Shown one piece after another: positions 21,483 to 32,999 of a stretch of DNA of 64,000 nucleotides. The position numbers and the translations under genes are program-made. Below the pieces are notes generated by a model. The model was not told the origin of the DNA. It worked only from the letters and a program-made list of their open reading frames with translations, and did no database searches. Origin of the DNA: Ditylenchus dipsaci (lineage: Eukaryota; Nematoda; Chromadorea; Rhabditida; Anguinidae); NCBI GenBank assembly GCA_004194705.1, contig SADC01001288.1, forward strand, positions 620,001-684,000, in the 5' to 3' direction. Numbering within the stretch: the first letter of the stretch is position 1; each line of letters starts with the position of its first letter.

Positions 21483-22519
21483 GGGCGGCGGTAAATTGAA
21501 CCTATACAAATTGAACCTCGGTAAATTGAACCGGAGGTAAATTGAGCCTAAAAATTTGTCTTGAAAGGATTTTTTTATTCAAATGAGATTTTTTCCAGTC
21601 CGATTGCCAGATCACAGTGTTTCAAGGGAGGCAGCATATTCCGCCGGGGTGAATTCATCGTCCGGTAAATTTACCCGTGGTAAATCCGTGCACGAAATTT
21701 CTGAAGTCACAGTTTCGAATCCTGGTGCTAGTAAACATTATTTTTTCTGGAATAACAGTCCTGAATTAACTTTAATAAGACCAGTAAGCCTTTGTCCTGT
21801 TAACTGTTTTAGTCCACTCAATCTATATCCGAGTACAGGTGGTGAATCTAGATGAGCACCTGGAAATTTTTTTTACACCATGTTTGCAAACTACTTTCTC
21901 TTTCTCTAATTATTTTTATCCCTAATTCTAGGGTTTCATTCGGTCGGCTTTTAGATCGGTTGGTTAAAAAAACCGGTTTTTTTTAACCCGGTTTTCGGTT
22001 AACCGACCGGTTTGGCTAATCGGTCGAATGCAACCCTACTTAATTTTTTCAAAAACAAATTTTTTTCAAGCCACTTCTTAACATTCAAACATAAGGACAA
22101 TCATCATCAAACAATTTTTCGTAATTAGAACAGTGTTCCACCCAAGATTTCTTTACTCATTTCTTTCCGAATTCCGCCCATCTGTGCTTCAGTGAAGTGA
22201 AATTGCTCACTGCGAGATAAGCACTTTGAGTATTGGCAAATGAAAACTCCACAATCAAATGTATTTTCAATCGTCTCAAGACTTTTCCTACCATTTCCTG
22301 GTCCTTACCTATCACCGAGATGGTTACTTTTTATACGCCGGAAAAATTAAAAAATTTCTGATAAAAATCGTCATAAGACAAACTTTTAGGTTCAATTTAC
22401 CTCAGGTTCAATTTACCTCGGGTTCAATTTACCTCAGGTTCAATTTACCTCGGGTTCAATTTACCTCAGGTTCAATTTACCACGGTTCAATTTGTATAGG
22501 TTCAATTTACCTAGAGCCC
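21483..22519. mobile_element. hAT-like foldback with GGTAAATTGAACC tandem arms
   Basis: Left arm has four and right arm seven copies of GGTAAATTGAACC in opposite orientation. Flanks TCAAATCC and TTAAATCC match in 7 of 8 bases. The centre contains a further hAT MITE at 21929-22038. Non-coding. Confidence 0.65.
21929..22038. mobile_element. hAT-type MITE, ~110 bp, GGTTAACCGACCGG motifs
   Basis: TAGGGTTTCATTCGGTCGG at the left and CGGTCGAATGCAACCCTA at the right. Flanks CCTAATTC and CTTAATTT agree in 6 of 8 bases. Related to the elements at 11348 and 28068. Confidence 0.6.
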
Positions 22520-22634
22520 TTAAATCCCACACTCGTCACTTTTGGCTAGTTCAAATTTTATTGTGAACATGAGTGTGTTTCTGGGTGTGGGTGCGGGATT
22601 TTTAGGCTATGTGAACATACCTTAAATCGGGTTA

Positions 22635-22807
22635 CAGTCAAAACTCCCATTAACATACACCCTTGGGACCGGGACTAGCCGTATGTTAATGAGAGGTGTA
22701 TGTTAATGGGAGAGTATGTTAATAAGGAAATCACTATGATCAGACCAAATAGATCTTAGCCAATCGTATGTTAATGGGAGAGCGTATGTTAATGGGAGTT
22801 TTGACTG
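22635..22807. mobile_element. Mariner-like MITE, TA TSD
   Basis: Ends CAGTCAAAACTCCCATTAAC and its complement, with TA on both sides (22633-22634, 22808-22809). The interior repeats TATGTTAATGGGAG. 173 bp, non-coding. Confidence 0.8.
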
Positions 22808-22809
22808 TA

Positions 22810-23461
22810 TTAAGTTAACCAGGGCTCATTGGGTTGACCAGGGCTTAGTGTCGTAACTGCACTAGCTGCCGGACGGGCACTGATCGGATGTCTTTGACCA
22901 CGGAAGAAGAAGGCTTAATGAGGAAAATGCGTAGATGCTGATCCTCTTTAGCGTTGGCTTAATTAAGTAACATTTTTGAGCTCGAATCCGGCCTGGTGAC
23001 GGCAGCAAAACATGCGGAAAAATTGTGAGAGAATGTTTTTATTGATAAAGCTGAAGTCTAAATTCTAATACAATTTGGTATAAATACTCCTGTATAAACT
23101 TTAACGCCGAAATTCAAATAAAATGTAGATTATTATTATGCGCCGAAATTCTAAATCATACATAAAAAACGCTTTCCGATTATTCAAATAACTTGAAATT
23201 CGTATTATCTTTTTTGTCTTACGAGCAACTCCTATAATTTCAATAATTTGCGCAGAATCCGTCGTCCACTGGATGATACTACACGAAGACACATGAGCAC
23301 CACTACCTAGCTACCTCCACCTGGATAGGCTCCTCTAGCCTAACTTGAGTATCATTACTGAACTACTGTGGCGCAACTACACTTTTCTAGGTATAGGTCA
23401 TTTTTCCGTGGTCCTTTTTCAGTTGGATCATTTTTACCGTTGTTCATTTTTCTGTTGGAGC
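22810..23461. other. No gene seen
   Basis: Searched on the minus strand for the missing last exon of the glutaminase gene without success. The open frame 23101-23292 (-) has no recognisable motif and no convincing splice junctions. Confidence 0.3.
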
Positions 23462-23675
23462 CAGTGTTGTAAATATTAGAATTGCGGCCCCGGCACCAGC
23501 TAACGGCATGGACTCCGAAAATTTCGGTACCGGCTCACGGTACGGACTCCAAAAATTTCGGTGCCGGCACCGGCTCACGGAACGGACTCCAAAAATTTCG
23601 GCATCGGCAAAAACTCACAGCACCGGTGCGATGCCGTAAGTTGCCGGTGCCGCACCGGTGCCACTTACAACACTG
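23462..23675. mobile_element. hAT-type MITE, CAGTGTTGTAA ends
   Basis: CAGTGTTGTAA...TTACAACACTG with flanks GTTGGAGC and GTCGAAGC (6 of 8). The interior is tandem GGACTCCAAAAATTTCGG plus GCCGGCACCGGC palindromes. Confidence 0.65.
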
Positions 23676-24015
23676 GTCGAAGCCCCTTCCATCATGACTT
23701 AAAAAAATCTTTTTCGGAGCGCTTTACATATCGAGCTTTTCCAACTTCTTTAAAGGTTAAAGTGATCATTTTGGATTAGCATATTTTGAATTTTAATTTC
23801 ACGTGAAACATTTTTGAAATTTTGTTGTTTTCAAATTTTCATAAGCTGTGTTTTCTAAGCATGCCTTTCGATTCAATGTTTCTTTGTGCACTCATACATA
23901 TAAATTTCTGCTGAAAACATCGCAAACATAAAGCTAATGTCAAAATCTGATTGTAACGAATAATTTACATTGGCATTATTTACAATTTGAATTCTTATTT
24001 TTCATGTATTTTTGC

Positions 24016-24170
24016 GGCTACCAGACAAATTCCAATATTTTTGGAAAATGTCGCGCGACATTTTCCAATATTTTTTCGGTGAATTCGGACGAAACATCCG
24101 AATCGACCGATAAAATATTGGAAAATGTCGCGCGACATTTTCCAAAAATATTGGAATTTGTCTGGTAGCC
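24016..24170. mobile_element. hAT-type MITE with TGTCGCGCGACA in both arms, TSD ATTTTTGC
   Basis: GGCTACCAGACAAATTCC at the left and its complement at the right, flanked by exact ATTTTTGC on both sides (24008-24015, 24171-24178). Each arm contains GGAAAATGTCGCGCGACATT, a palindrome inside a palindrome. It has the same TGTCGCGCGACA core as the array at 113-320. Confidence 0.85.
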
Positions 24171-24276
24171 ATTTTTGCAGCTATATAGTCTTCTTATGCA
24201 CTATTCTCGGATCAGCTTTTTCTGCCTTTGAAAATAACTAAAACATTTATCTTGTTAGCTTGTAGTCTATTCTTAC

Positions 24277-27200
24277 CATGTTGTCGAATTGGTGAAAATT
24301 AAATGTGTTGATGAGACCTTCCGCAAACTTCACTCCTCTGACCGTATTTCCAAGTAAGTCTAGTCTGGGCGAGAACAGGGCGATGCCCATCACATTTGGC
24401 ACCACTATGATCATATCACCAGCCACACCTTAAAACTATTTATTAGCCAAGAAAAACGAGTGAATAAACAACAGCTTACCGCTTTTTGCAGGCAGACCCA
24501 CCTGAATTTTTTTTTCATCACTATTTTGATTGAAAAGTGGAATCGGGACGATGATAGTTAGGAGTCATACGTTGAAAGCCTGCACCCTTTGGCAGAAATA
24601 GCAGGCCAAAAAATTTCGGTGTTTTGCTAACCAATAAAACATTGGGTCGTTCAATAAGTTAAATTATTTACAACTTTAATGCGGCATTTTAATTTTTTAA
24701 TACTTCACACTTACACCAGGGTTTTGCCTGCATAAATCAGACAATTTTGTAGCAATTAACAAATTTTAAGCCCCGTTTCCAATGACTGAGAGTAAATCTC
24801 ATGTTTTTCAGCGCAGAAAAGGCTGTGAACTTTATTTTTGAATTTATTTTGGTGTCATTTTGTAGCTGAGATTCAGGGCTACACGATGATATTTTTCAGC
24901 CACAAATAAAAAAAAAAGTTTGATAAAAATGCGTTTACTCTCACTCAGCCTTTCAGTTATCATAGTGAATGGCAGAGTGAGAGTATCCCACTTTTATCAA
25001 AACTTTTTCAGAGATTTGTGGTTGAAAAATATTATATTGGGCAGCCCTGAACGTTAGCTACAAAATGTGACCATAAGAACAATAAGTTCAATGACGAAGA
25101 AAAATTTACAGTTTTACTCGTTAAAAAACATGAGATTTACCCTTAGTCATAGGATACAAGGCTTTACGTGACTTTCCTAGAAAACTGAGAAATTTGTAAA
25201 AAATCGATAGCCATTAAAATCGCCATATCGCCATTAAAAAATTATGAAATTTATGAGAAATCAGACAAAATAACAGCCCTGACTCACAATCTTTTGGTCG
25301 GTTTACTACACTTTTGAAAACTTAAACTTTTTGCCTTGGTTACGATGTGGTTTCAAAAAGTAAAAAGTTCCCGCTAAAAACTATGTTATGTATTTGATCG
25401 TTCCTTGCATCTTCTAGACTTGTTTCATTGGTGCAAATTTTTCTTTCGGTGAACAAACAAAAAATTCAATGCAAAATTTTGTTTCGCTTGATTTTTTTTA
25501 AATTACAGGAAACAAAACTAAAATTCTAAATTTTTGATACGAAACTTTTTCGATTTCAAGACTTTTTTCAACGAAAAAAGCCACCACAAAACATGGGTCT
25601 TAAATAGCCGAAATGGTCTAAAATAACCTGCCTTATTTGAATAAATAATTTATTAAAAACGGACGGTGTGTCGGCTCAAAGAGATACCGTATTTCCTGTA
25701 ATAAGGCGGCACCCTCTAATAAGGCGGCACCCCCAACTTCGAGCGTCTATATCTCGAAGCAGAGTGAATATTTTGGTTATCTGTTTGATGCGTTTTCTTA
25801 ACTCCCACGAGCTCTACCGATTCTAATTTATAGATTTTGGTTGAGCACCCGAAAATCTCGAGTTTGAATTCGAATTTTCGGATTTTCAGGGGTTTGAAAA
25901 ATAGGGCGGCATGCCGCCTTATTACAGGAAATACGGTATATGAAAACAACAAGAAAACCAACATTGAAAGCAAACTGTCCACTGTAGTCATACATGCCGC
26001 AGCTCAACATTAGAGAAAGTGTGTCTCTGACAGCTCTATTGCAAACCACCCTTTGTTCTGTCAGAGGATTGACCCCACCGTTTGCCAAGGTTGCTGCCAT
26101 TACAGCTAAACACTCAGTATTGGTTTTGATGGAGCAGAGCTGGAAGTAAAGGTCTAGGGTTTCTTGGATATTGACGTGAGGACCTGGAAAACACTAGAAA
26201 ACAGAATTAGTGCAACTAAATGTTCATTCACAGATAAATGGTGATTTTTATGTCAAGTCATTTTCTATGAGAGCTTTGCTATTGTTCAGACAAGTCGCTG
26301 CTATAAAGTTTTCCGTATTACCTCGAAAAAAAGCACCGCGCTTTAAGCATAGCAGCATAATTTGGGTGAGACCGGGTAAATGATAAAAACCATTGTAATC
26401 AATCGACAAGTCGATTGTACGTTGCAAAAACCCATACAAAATCCCATGTTTTGAGAGTTGTCCTTTTTTGATGATTCAATTTTTTTTGGGAAATGTCTTT
26501 ATTTTTGAAAATATCTAAAATCCCCGCTTCAAAATCATATTTTACCTTGTGCTCCCTCATAAAATAGGCCAGAGCATAGTTTCTATCTGCTGTCTCCCGC
26601 TCTGACAGAAATCTTGAAAAAAATTCGGTAGATACAGCCCAAATAACTTCGACAATTTTACTCACGTAGCATTGTCAAAAGACACATAGCCACCTCCAGC
26701 AAATTTTTTGATAGCCTTTATGGTCTATAATATTTTATGTAAAGTATATTTCCGTAGTGTCAGACCACCCACAAAATCAAATCGATCTGACAAAGTGGCC
26801 TCTGAATTAAGCAAAGAAGCGATTAAAATTGCGCCCGCGTTGATCATTGGATTGTGGGGTTTGTCTAAAACAAAAAAGGTGAGACTGAAATTAGTTAAAA
26901 ATCTGGAGTTACTTGAATGGTCTAAGCAAAGGGCGTTAAAAAACCTTCCAGATGGCTCCTAAATTTTGGTCTGTTTTTAAAACACCTCAAAATATTTTTT
27001 GTCATACCTGGCCTACAAGTCTGTGCACGTAATCAGCACCCAGCTCTTCAATAGCCAAAGCGTAACTAAACGGTTTGGCCACAGACTGAAGGCAGAATTT
27101 GACGTTTCTGAAAGAATTTGATTGGATCTTTTGTGTGATGGCTATTTTTAAATGTTTACAGTTGGCAATTATAGTCTAAAACAGTCTACCGTATATATTG

Positions 27201-30200
27201 TTATAGGGCAGCTCCATCGACTACGAGGGCCTACTTTTCGGCCTACAGAGAATATTTGGCCCTATCTCTCAATGGGAGGGGGGGCTTTGGTCCCTCTGTT
27301 GTTGTTGTTTTGTGAGTTTTTAGGCTAAGACTCAGGGAAAAGTAGGCCAGCGCATGTTAGTACGAACTTAATCATGAGTCTAAAATACGTTTAAGCCCGT
27401 CCTAGCATACGCTGGCCAACCCTTGACTAAGCCTAAAGCCTAAAAAATCACAAAAAAACAACAGGGGGACCAAGGCAAAAACCTCCCCCCCCTCCATTGA
27501 GGGATAGGGCCGAATATTTTGTAAGATTATGGTGGGGCAGCCAAAGATCTTAAGATCGACCTAAAAATTTTACGATTTTCAGGGGCTTGAAAAATAGGAC
27601 GGTCGGCTGCCCTGTTTCAATGATATGCAAAACTTTTTATTTCGCCGAAATACTTTTTCCTGTCGCCGAAAAATTGATGCCGAAAGACTTTTTATTGTCG
27701 CCGAAAATCTTTTTCTTGGGCGATTAAGCCCATTGGACCCAAAATCTGATCCGCTCAATCAATTTTTCTCAAAAAGTTTACCCCCCTCCTTTAGTAAACC
27801 CCAAAAAAGCAAACATTTTGGCCTTTTGGCCATTCCGGAGTGGGTCCTGAGCCATCTGGTCTTTCCCCACCTCTGAATTTTGACACAAAAAATCAAAAAT
27901 TGCTGATTTCGTATCGAGAACTACTTTCGGCGACAAGAAAAAGATTTTCGGCGACAACTTTCAGCAACAAGTTTTTTCGGCGACAAGAATAAGTATTTCG
28001 GCGACCGAAAAAAGTCATTCGGCGACAATAAAAAGTTTTGCCCTTCAATAATTACGGTAAATGAAACTAGGGTGGTACGGTTACGGTTAATTTGGCCCTA
28101 CCCGGTTTTCGGTTAACCGCTTTTTCGGGTACCCGGTTTTCGGTTACGGTTTATCACCAGTACCCGGTTAACCGACCCGGTTTTTCCGGTTTTTCAAATT
28201 TTTCGCAAATTAGTCCTAGACGTTGAAAATTAATGTAAATTTTAATGTAAATTTTTTGAAACACAAATAAATCTAACTTTTTGCAGACCGTACCTTATTT
28301 ATTAAACCCTTATGGGGGATTATTTTTCAACCGTCAAAAAGTGCGGAAATTGTCAATCAAAAATGGTCTCAACTCTGACATCCTAGCTAAAAAAAGGAGG
28401 GATTGGGGGATTATTAGAGAGTGGGAGATTACTAGAGAATATACGGTAACGAGTTTTACGGTTTAATGATCTAGCCTACAAAGAATAAATTGTAGTCTAA
28501 CAAATTAATATTTTGCAACAAAATTTTAATGTTTCAACGTTTGGCTCAAGCTTCATCCCGTGTTAGTGAAAAAAAATGTAATATCTACTCAATCAGAAAT
28601 GTTCTTAACTTTATTCCTTCACTAAGAATTTCATTGTGGGGCTAAGAGGTAGAATTGTATAGCTAAAGGGTAGAATCGAAAAGTTAGGCTTTGAAAAGTA
28701 TAAATGATAAAATAAATATGAAAATGTCAAGCAAATAAAATTTTGGTTTAATTTTATTCATACTTTTAAAGAAATACACACTTTTTCTCATCCTTATTCT
28801 GAAGCACTGTTTTAGGTATTTAACAACCCCACTAAAAGAGTTTCGAACTGAAAGTTAAGAGTTTTCAAATTTCAGGGGCGAGAAGGCATTAAAAAATCTT
28901 CAGCCATTAATGACAAGACTTTAAACTGTTTTTACACGCCAAAATACTACTTTCCTGTGAAAAGTAAAAATTATCGTGACATTGTCGAATAAAAGTCGAC
29001 AATTTCACGCAGATCACTACCTTTTGACTGCAGATGAATCAAGTTGATAAGAAATAGCCGAAAAAATTGGTCCTGAAAATTTTTGTCTGATCTGTAGTCA
29101 AAAAGGGTCTTCCGTATGACATTAACTAATTAGAACATGAAAAAATATACAATTTAAACAGTTGCTATTGATTTTTGATACGCCATTTTATCCAGTGCTT
29201 AAACCGGAAAAACCGGATTCTGACTTACCCGGTTTTCGGTTAACCGGTTTTTTAGTACCCGGTTTTCGGTTCCGGTTAATTAGGCCAAAACCGGTCCGGT
29301 TCGGTTAACCGACCGGGTCGGTTAACCGACCGTGAACCACCCTAAATGAAACTTTAAAATTAAACTCCATCCCACCCCTATCCCCCAACCAGAACAGGTT
29401 TTTTTTGGTTTTTTAGCTGTCTCCTACGCTTTCTTTGTAGATTTCTAAAAAACAAAATATGGTATGGCTGCTGCCAAAGTCCACTTACCTGCAATCCCCC
29501 CAATTGTGTCTTTGGCCATCCACCGTGCAAATGGACAGAATCCAGCGCTCGGGCTCAGCTTTAGCCAGTTGAGGAATGTAGGTGGCTACCTTAATTCGCC
29601 TATTGCCCATTTTATATCTTTAATATGAACTACCTGGCCGTGAGTGTATTGTTGACACTCTTGATAAATTCCATCTATCTGTTTGGTGAATTCCCTCCAG
29701 TCAGGTATTATCAATTGGTTTGGAAAGTTCTTTTCAACCAGCCAACTCTCTTGGAAACGCTTTTGTGAAACAAGGATCTATCCAGTGAAAAATTTTCAAT
29801 TTTCTTGGGCACTTCATCTGTTTTGCAGCTAAGTTCATCAACAGCTTCTTGTACCTTGGACAGTATGGCTTCTACTCGAGGGTCATCTTCCTTAAGCCAT
29901 TTTTGTGGAGAACCTGCAATGATTATGTTTGTTACGAAAGAACCAAATAAAACTAATACTAGTGAACTAACTTATGATAACTTATAAACGAAAATCAACA
30001 TTTTTTCCATAGAAAGTTGTCGGGTATCTTACAATTAAATGTTTTTAATTGGCAAAACCATAGCTGCACGCCGAAAGGATAGGTTTTCGGGCACCGGGCC
30101 TCCGAAAAATTGGTAATAAAATTTCGAATCCCAAAAAAACAAATGACACCAGCAATGCAGTTGCTAATTGCTTTAAATTAAAGCACAAAAAAATTATGTC

Positions 30201-30666
30201 AAGCACATTCACAGACTCGAGTCCCAAGATTTTACTTTTTATGTGCTGGCGTAAAGGTTGTGCCACTGCTATTTTTAGTAGCTTTGGTGCATTTGCCCAC
30301 AGGACTCAAGAAATTTTTGTGACGGAAAATTTTTGTGTAGTGGGTTAAAAATTTTTTAGTCAAAGTTAAGGTGCTATAGCCCAGCTATCCGCCCTCCCCC
30401 CTGGGTATTAAAAATCTTTTTTTTTTCAGAAAATAATAACAATAACAAAGAATTTTTTGATAATGGCAAACCTTTAGCAGAAATTGTACTGGAAGTTCTT
30501 GCGTAGTTTTAGCACAATTTGAGTCAAACAGCAAATCTAATTCCTCGTTTATATTGGAAGAATACCTTCGACATGGCATAAAAAACAAATTTTTGTGACC
30601 CAAAAATAATTTAGTAGATTTTGGGAACTTGTACAGAAATATCAACTTCTTTGTAAAACTATTCAT
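24277..30666 (-). CDS. Glutaminase, mitochondrial type
   Basis: Hydrolyses glutamine to glutamate and ammonia. Exons, 5' to 3': 30666-30472, 29913-29813, 29777-29634, 29589-29489, 27107-27008, 26957-26913, 26864-26773, 26724-26666, 26612-26546, 26193-25963, 24501-24480, 24428-24277. The start exon looks like a mitochondrial presequence (basic, then PCRRYSS). Landmarks: [22 protein letters not shown] (catalytic Ser-x-x-Lys), [27 protein letters not shown] (catalytic Tyr region), [66 protein letters not shown]. Phases agree throughout once two single missing bases are allowed: an A-run near 29900 and a T-run near 26940. No exon was found after 24277, so the C-terminus (ankyrin repeats in animal homologues) is missing or unrecognised. 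Introns hold many transposons. Confidence 0.88.
24769..25163. mobile_element. PIF/Harbinger-type MITE, TTA TSD
   Basis: Ends AGCCCCGTTTCCAATGAC and inverted AGCCTTGTATCCTATGAC, flanked by TTA (24766-24768, 25164-25166). Near-palindrome with TTTGTAGCTGAGATTCAGGG in the left half. Same family as 34343-34761. Lies in a glutaminase intron. Confidence 0.78.
25687..25936. mobile_element. MITE, CCGTATT family, TA TSD
   Basis: CCGTATTTCCTGTAATAAGG and its complement, TA on both sides (25685-25686, 25937-25938); 250 bp. Interior carries the family's CTATATCTCGAAGC and GAGCACCCGAAAATC segments. In a glutaminase intron. Confidence 0.85.
27188..28067. repeat. Repeat-filled glutaminase intron segment
   Basis: A palindrome at 27247-27530 (CTCTCAATGGGAGGGG / CCCCTCCATTGAG; CCAGCGCATG / CATACGCTGG) sits inside what looks like a decayed CCGTATAT MITE starting at 27190. 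From 27627 to 28045 the unit TCGCCGAAA (and complement TTTCGGCGACAA) recurs in inverted arms. The open frame at 27625-27876 is this repeat. Confidence 0.5.
28068..29344. mobile_element. hAT-type element with GGTTAACCG arrays, TSD AATGAAAC
   Basis: TAGGGTGGTACGGTTACGG at the left, GGTCGGTTAACC...GAACCACCCTA at the right, with exact AATGAAAC on both sides (28060-28067, 29345-29352). The CCGTATT MITE 28293-28446 is nested inside. No transposase. Confidence 0.85.
28293..28446. mobile_element. Nested CCGTATT-family MITE
   Basis: Left end is mutated (CCTTATTTATTAAACCC), right end GAGAATATACGG; TA on both sides (28291-28292, 28447-28448). Inserted in the hAT element 28068-29344. Confidence 0.6.
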
Positions 30667-30891
30667 TCAATAGCAATATAGACTTGAAAGTTTTGAAGGA
30701 ATTTTGACGAAAAGAGTGAGACAGCAGCTTAAGTGAATGAAACATGAGGACAAATGGATTGGTAAAAGAGCAAAAGAATGACGAAAAAAGAGGACACGAG
30801 GTTGAAGTCAGACATGTGTGGGATTAAATATTTATTTTACACCGCCAGAAATTCTTTTTCTTTTTCTATAAAGCTTTATGAACCTCTATGC

Positions 30892-31016
30892 TAGGGTTGA
30901 GTGATGGGTAATTACCCGGGTAATTACCCGTATTTCTCCGGCCTTTGGGTAATTACCGGTAAATACCCGGGTAATTACCCAATATTGGGTAATTACCGGA
31001 GAATTACCCAACCCTA
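30892..31016. mobile_element. hAT-type MITE, GGGTAATTACCC motifs, TSD CTCTATGC
   Basis: TAGGGTTGAGTGATGGG to GGAGAATTACCCAACCCTA, 125 bp, with exact CTCTATGC on both sides (30884-30891, 31017-31024). Five GGTAATTACC-type units inside. Same terminal family as 19639-21397. Confidence 0.88.
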
Positions 31017-31024
31017 CTCTATGC

Positions 31025-31612
31025 GAAATTATGCGAAACTCTATCTGAAACTAAAGCTTTATGAAACTCTATTCGAAATGTTTGAGTCGTGTACCCAAAT
31101 TTCGGGTATCACTCGAAATTTTTGAGTTAAGTTACAAAATTGTATCGGAACCGCGGCGAGACGAAATTTTTGGGCTAATCATATTTCAAGACTTCAGTGA
31201 AGAAAAATTCATACAAAATCTAAAAATAAGTACTGATTTTCCACAATGTTTGTCGAAGAAGCATCGTTTAGTCTCTGGACTGGTGCAAGAAGTTTCTAGC
31301 TTTGGTCTTTACTGTATTTGCTTTAAATCTTTCCCTTTTTCTCATCTATTAGTACCCTTATTATGATGGATCAACGAAACGATGCCGTGAAAAGCGAGAT
31401 AAATCCCCAAATATCTCACTAACAGGGACATTTTCTTCAGAATATATAAACACGTCCTTCTACAAAAATCCAAACACACAGAAGCTATTACATCCTCCGG
31501 TCCTATAAACAAAAATCCCTTACTTAGTCAGACACAGAAAATAGACACACAAAAACCGAAGATTTTATTCATCAAACGAAGGATAATCATGCATTTCAAA
31601 GGTCTGGATCTT
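31025..31612. other. Intergenic, no gene seen
   Basis: Repeats of ATGCGAAACTCTAT-like units directly follow the MITE. No supported exon; the open frame 31061-31366 (+) has no motif. Confidence 0.3.
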
Positions 31613-32987
31613 TCACTTGAGGGAAATACTGTTGCTTCTGCAAAAATTTTCTAGGAAGGCCAATTCATCGTCGATGTTCCTGATGCATCGATCGAGCTGG
31701 GCGCTATACTCTGCTGTCCAGTTGTGCATGTCAGTGATGTAGTTGTTGAGGCTGGTCACATCCTTCTTCTGCTCACTGCCCTTCGGAACCCGACTACCAC
31801 CCTGAAAAGAACGTTATTTTAAAACACGTGATTTAAACTGTGCTTATATTAGAGTCCAATAACCACCACTAACGAAAACTTCCCCAAAAAGTTGAAAACA
31901 ACCTGGGGCAATTTTTTAAAGCTCGTTTTTGTGGGCCAAATTAGCAAAAGCAAACAAGAAAAATATAGCTAGCTTTATTTAGCTAGCTGTAGATATACCA
32001 AAATAAATCAATAAAGCAATTGCTTTAAATAAGTCAAACTTGGATATATCAGCACTTGGAGCATCCTATATATAAGAGCACCTTGGGCCGGTTTTCAATG
32101 AGTGCTCTTATACCAGAAATCATCCTTGATATATAAAGGCACCTGAGTCCGGTTCCGAGGGCGAGGGCTGTTATATCCAGATCTTCAGACCATATTATAA
32201 CTTGTTCACACTAGTTGGAGGTATTCGCTATTGTAAAGGCTTTTTACCCCAACCCGACTATTCAAACTCCAATTACAAAGCCTCTTCTCTCTTTAACTAC
32301 TTGAGAAATAGTGCTTTTCAAGCAAAGTATAATACGAAATAAACAAAAAAAGAATTTTGGTGTCGAAAAACACAACCACTAAGAAGAGGTCACAATTGGA
32401 GTTGGAGTAAAAATGTTATTGTGTAAGCCCTGACCTCACTCCAACTATTGAGAACAAATCCAACAATACTTTTCGGACCACATAAGCTTTTAATCGTTCT
32501 TTTCACCATAAGAGGATGTTGCTGCTAAGCGATGGATTCTGCCACAAAAAAATTTTGCTTAAATTTAATAAAAATTTTCAAACGGGATAAAATTTTTAAT
32601 GGCATCGAATGGCCGAGCAACATAATCCCCAGGTCACAACTTTAAGTGAAAAAGTTGAAAAAATTTAAGAAATATATCAAAGTACCTGCTGTTCAATCAC
32701 CCCCTGAAGCTGAGCCCGCACTTTCTGGAGAAAACAATTAGCATCGAAGCTTAACTTAGCACTTCCCACTCGAATCTCAGGCTTGGAACATGTCTTGGTA
32801 CTAAAATTATTGGAAATAAAATTCGGCCAATCTAAAAACTACCCCACCTATTGCGAATTTGGGATAGCTCGTTACGATAATTCTCCCAACGAAAACATCT
32901 TTCTTGAAGCACTTCAGCGGTAATTCTGCTCTCTGCAATTGTTTTGTCCACCAGCTCGCTTGTCTTCTCTGAGCTGAGCACCATCAT
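31613..32987 (-). CDS. Small coiled-coil protein, 147 aa, unrecognised
   Basis: Three exons in perfect phase: 32987-32848 (MMVLSSEKTSELVDKTIAES...), 32800-32686 (TCSKPEIRVGSAKL...LQKVRAQLQGVIEQQ), 31801-31613 (GGSRVPKGSEQKK...YITDMHNWTAEYSAQLDRCI..., stop). The start is inferred from an acceptor (tgcttttag) eight bases upstream of the ATG, which would suit spliced-leader addition; earlier exons cannot be excluded. The product is helical and charged, with heptad-like stretches at both ends and no signal or membrane segment. It could be a subunit of a coiled-coil complex, but I do not recognise the family. The large intron 31802-32685 contains no clear element. Confidence 0.65.
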
Positions 32988-32999
32988 CAAGAAGTCTAA

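Larger units (their letters stand above)
21404..22622. mobile_element. PIF/Harbinger-type element, TAA TSD, with nested insertions
   Basis: Ends AGGCACGTTCACAG and, inverted, AGGTATGTTCACATAG. TAA lies at 21401-21403 and 22623-22625. Subterminal CACCCACACYC motifs match the Harbinger at 54065-60279. Inside it is a hAT-like foldback (21483-22519). The TSD of the hAT at 19639-21397 overlaps this element's left end, so that hAT landed on the junction. Confidence 0.75.

Noticed and set aside
30892..31016. Telomere-like CAACCCTA/TAGGGTTG ends
   Set aside because: Single copies at element ends with exact 8-bp duplications; not tandem telomeric repeats.
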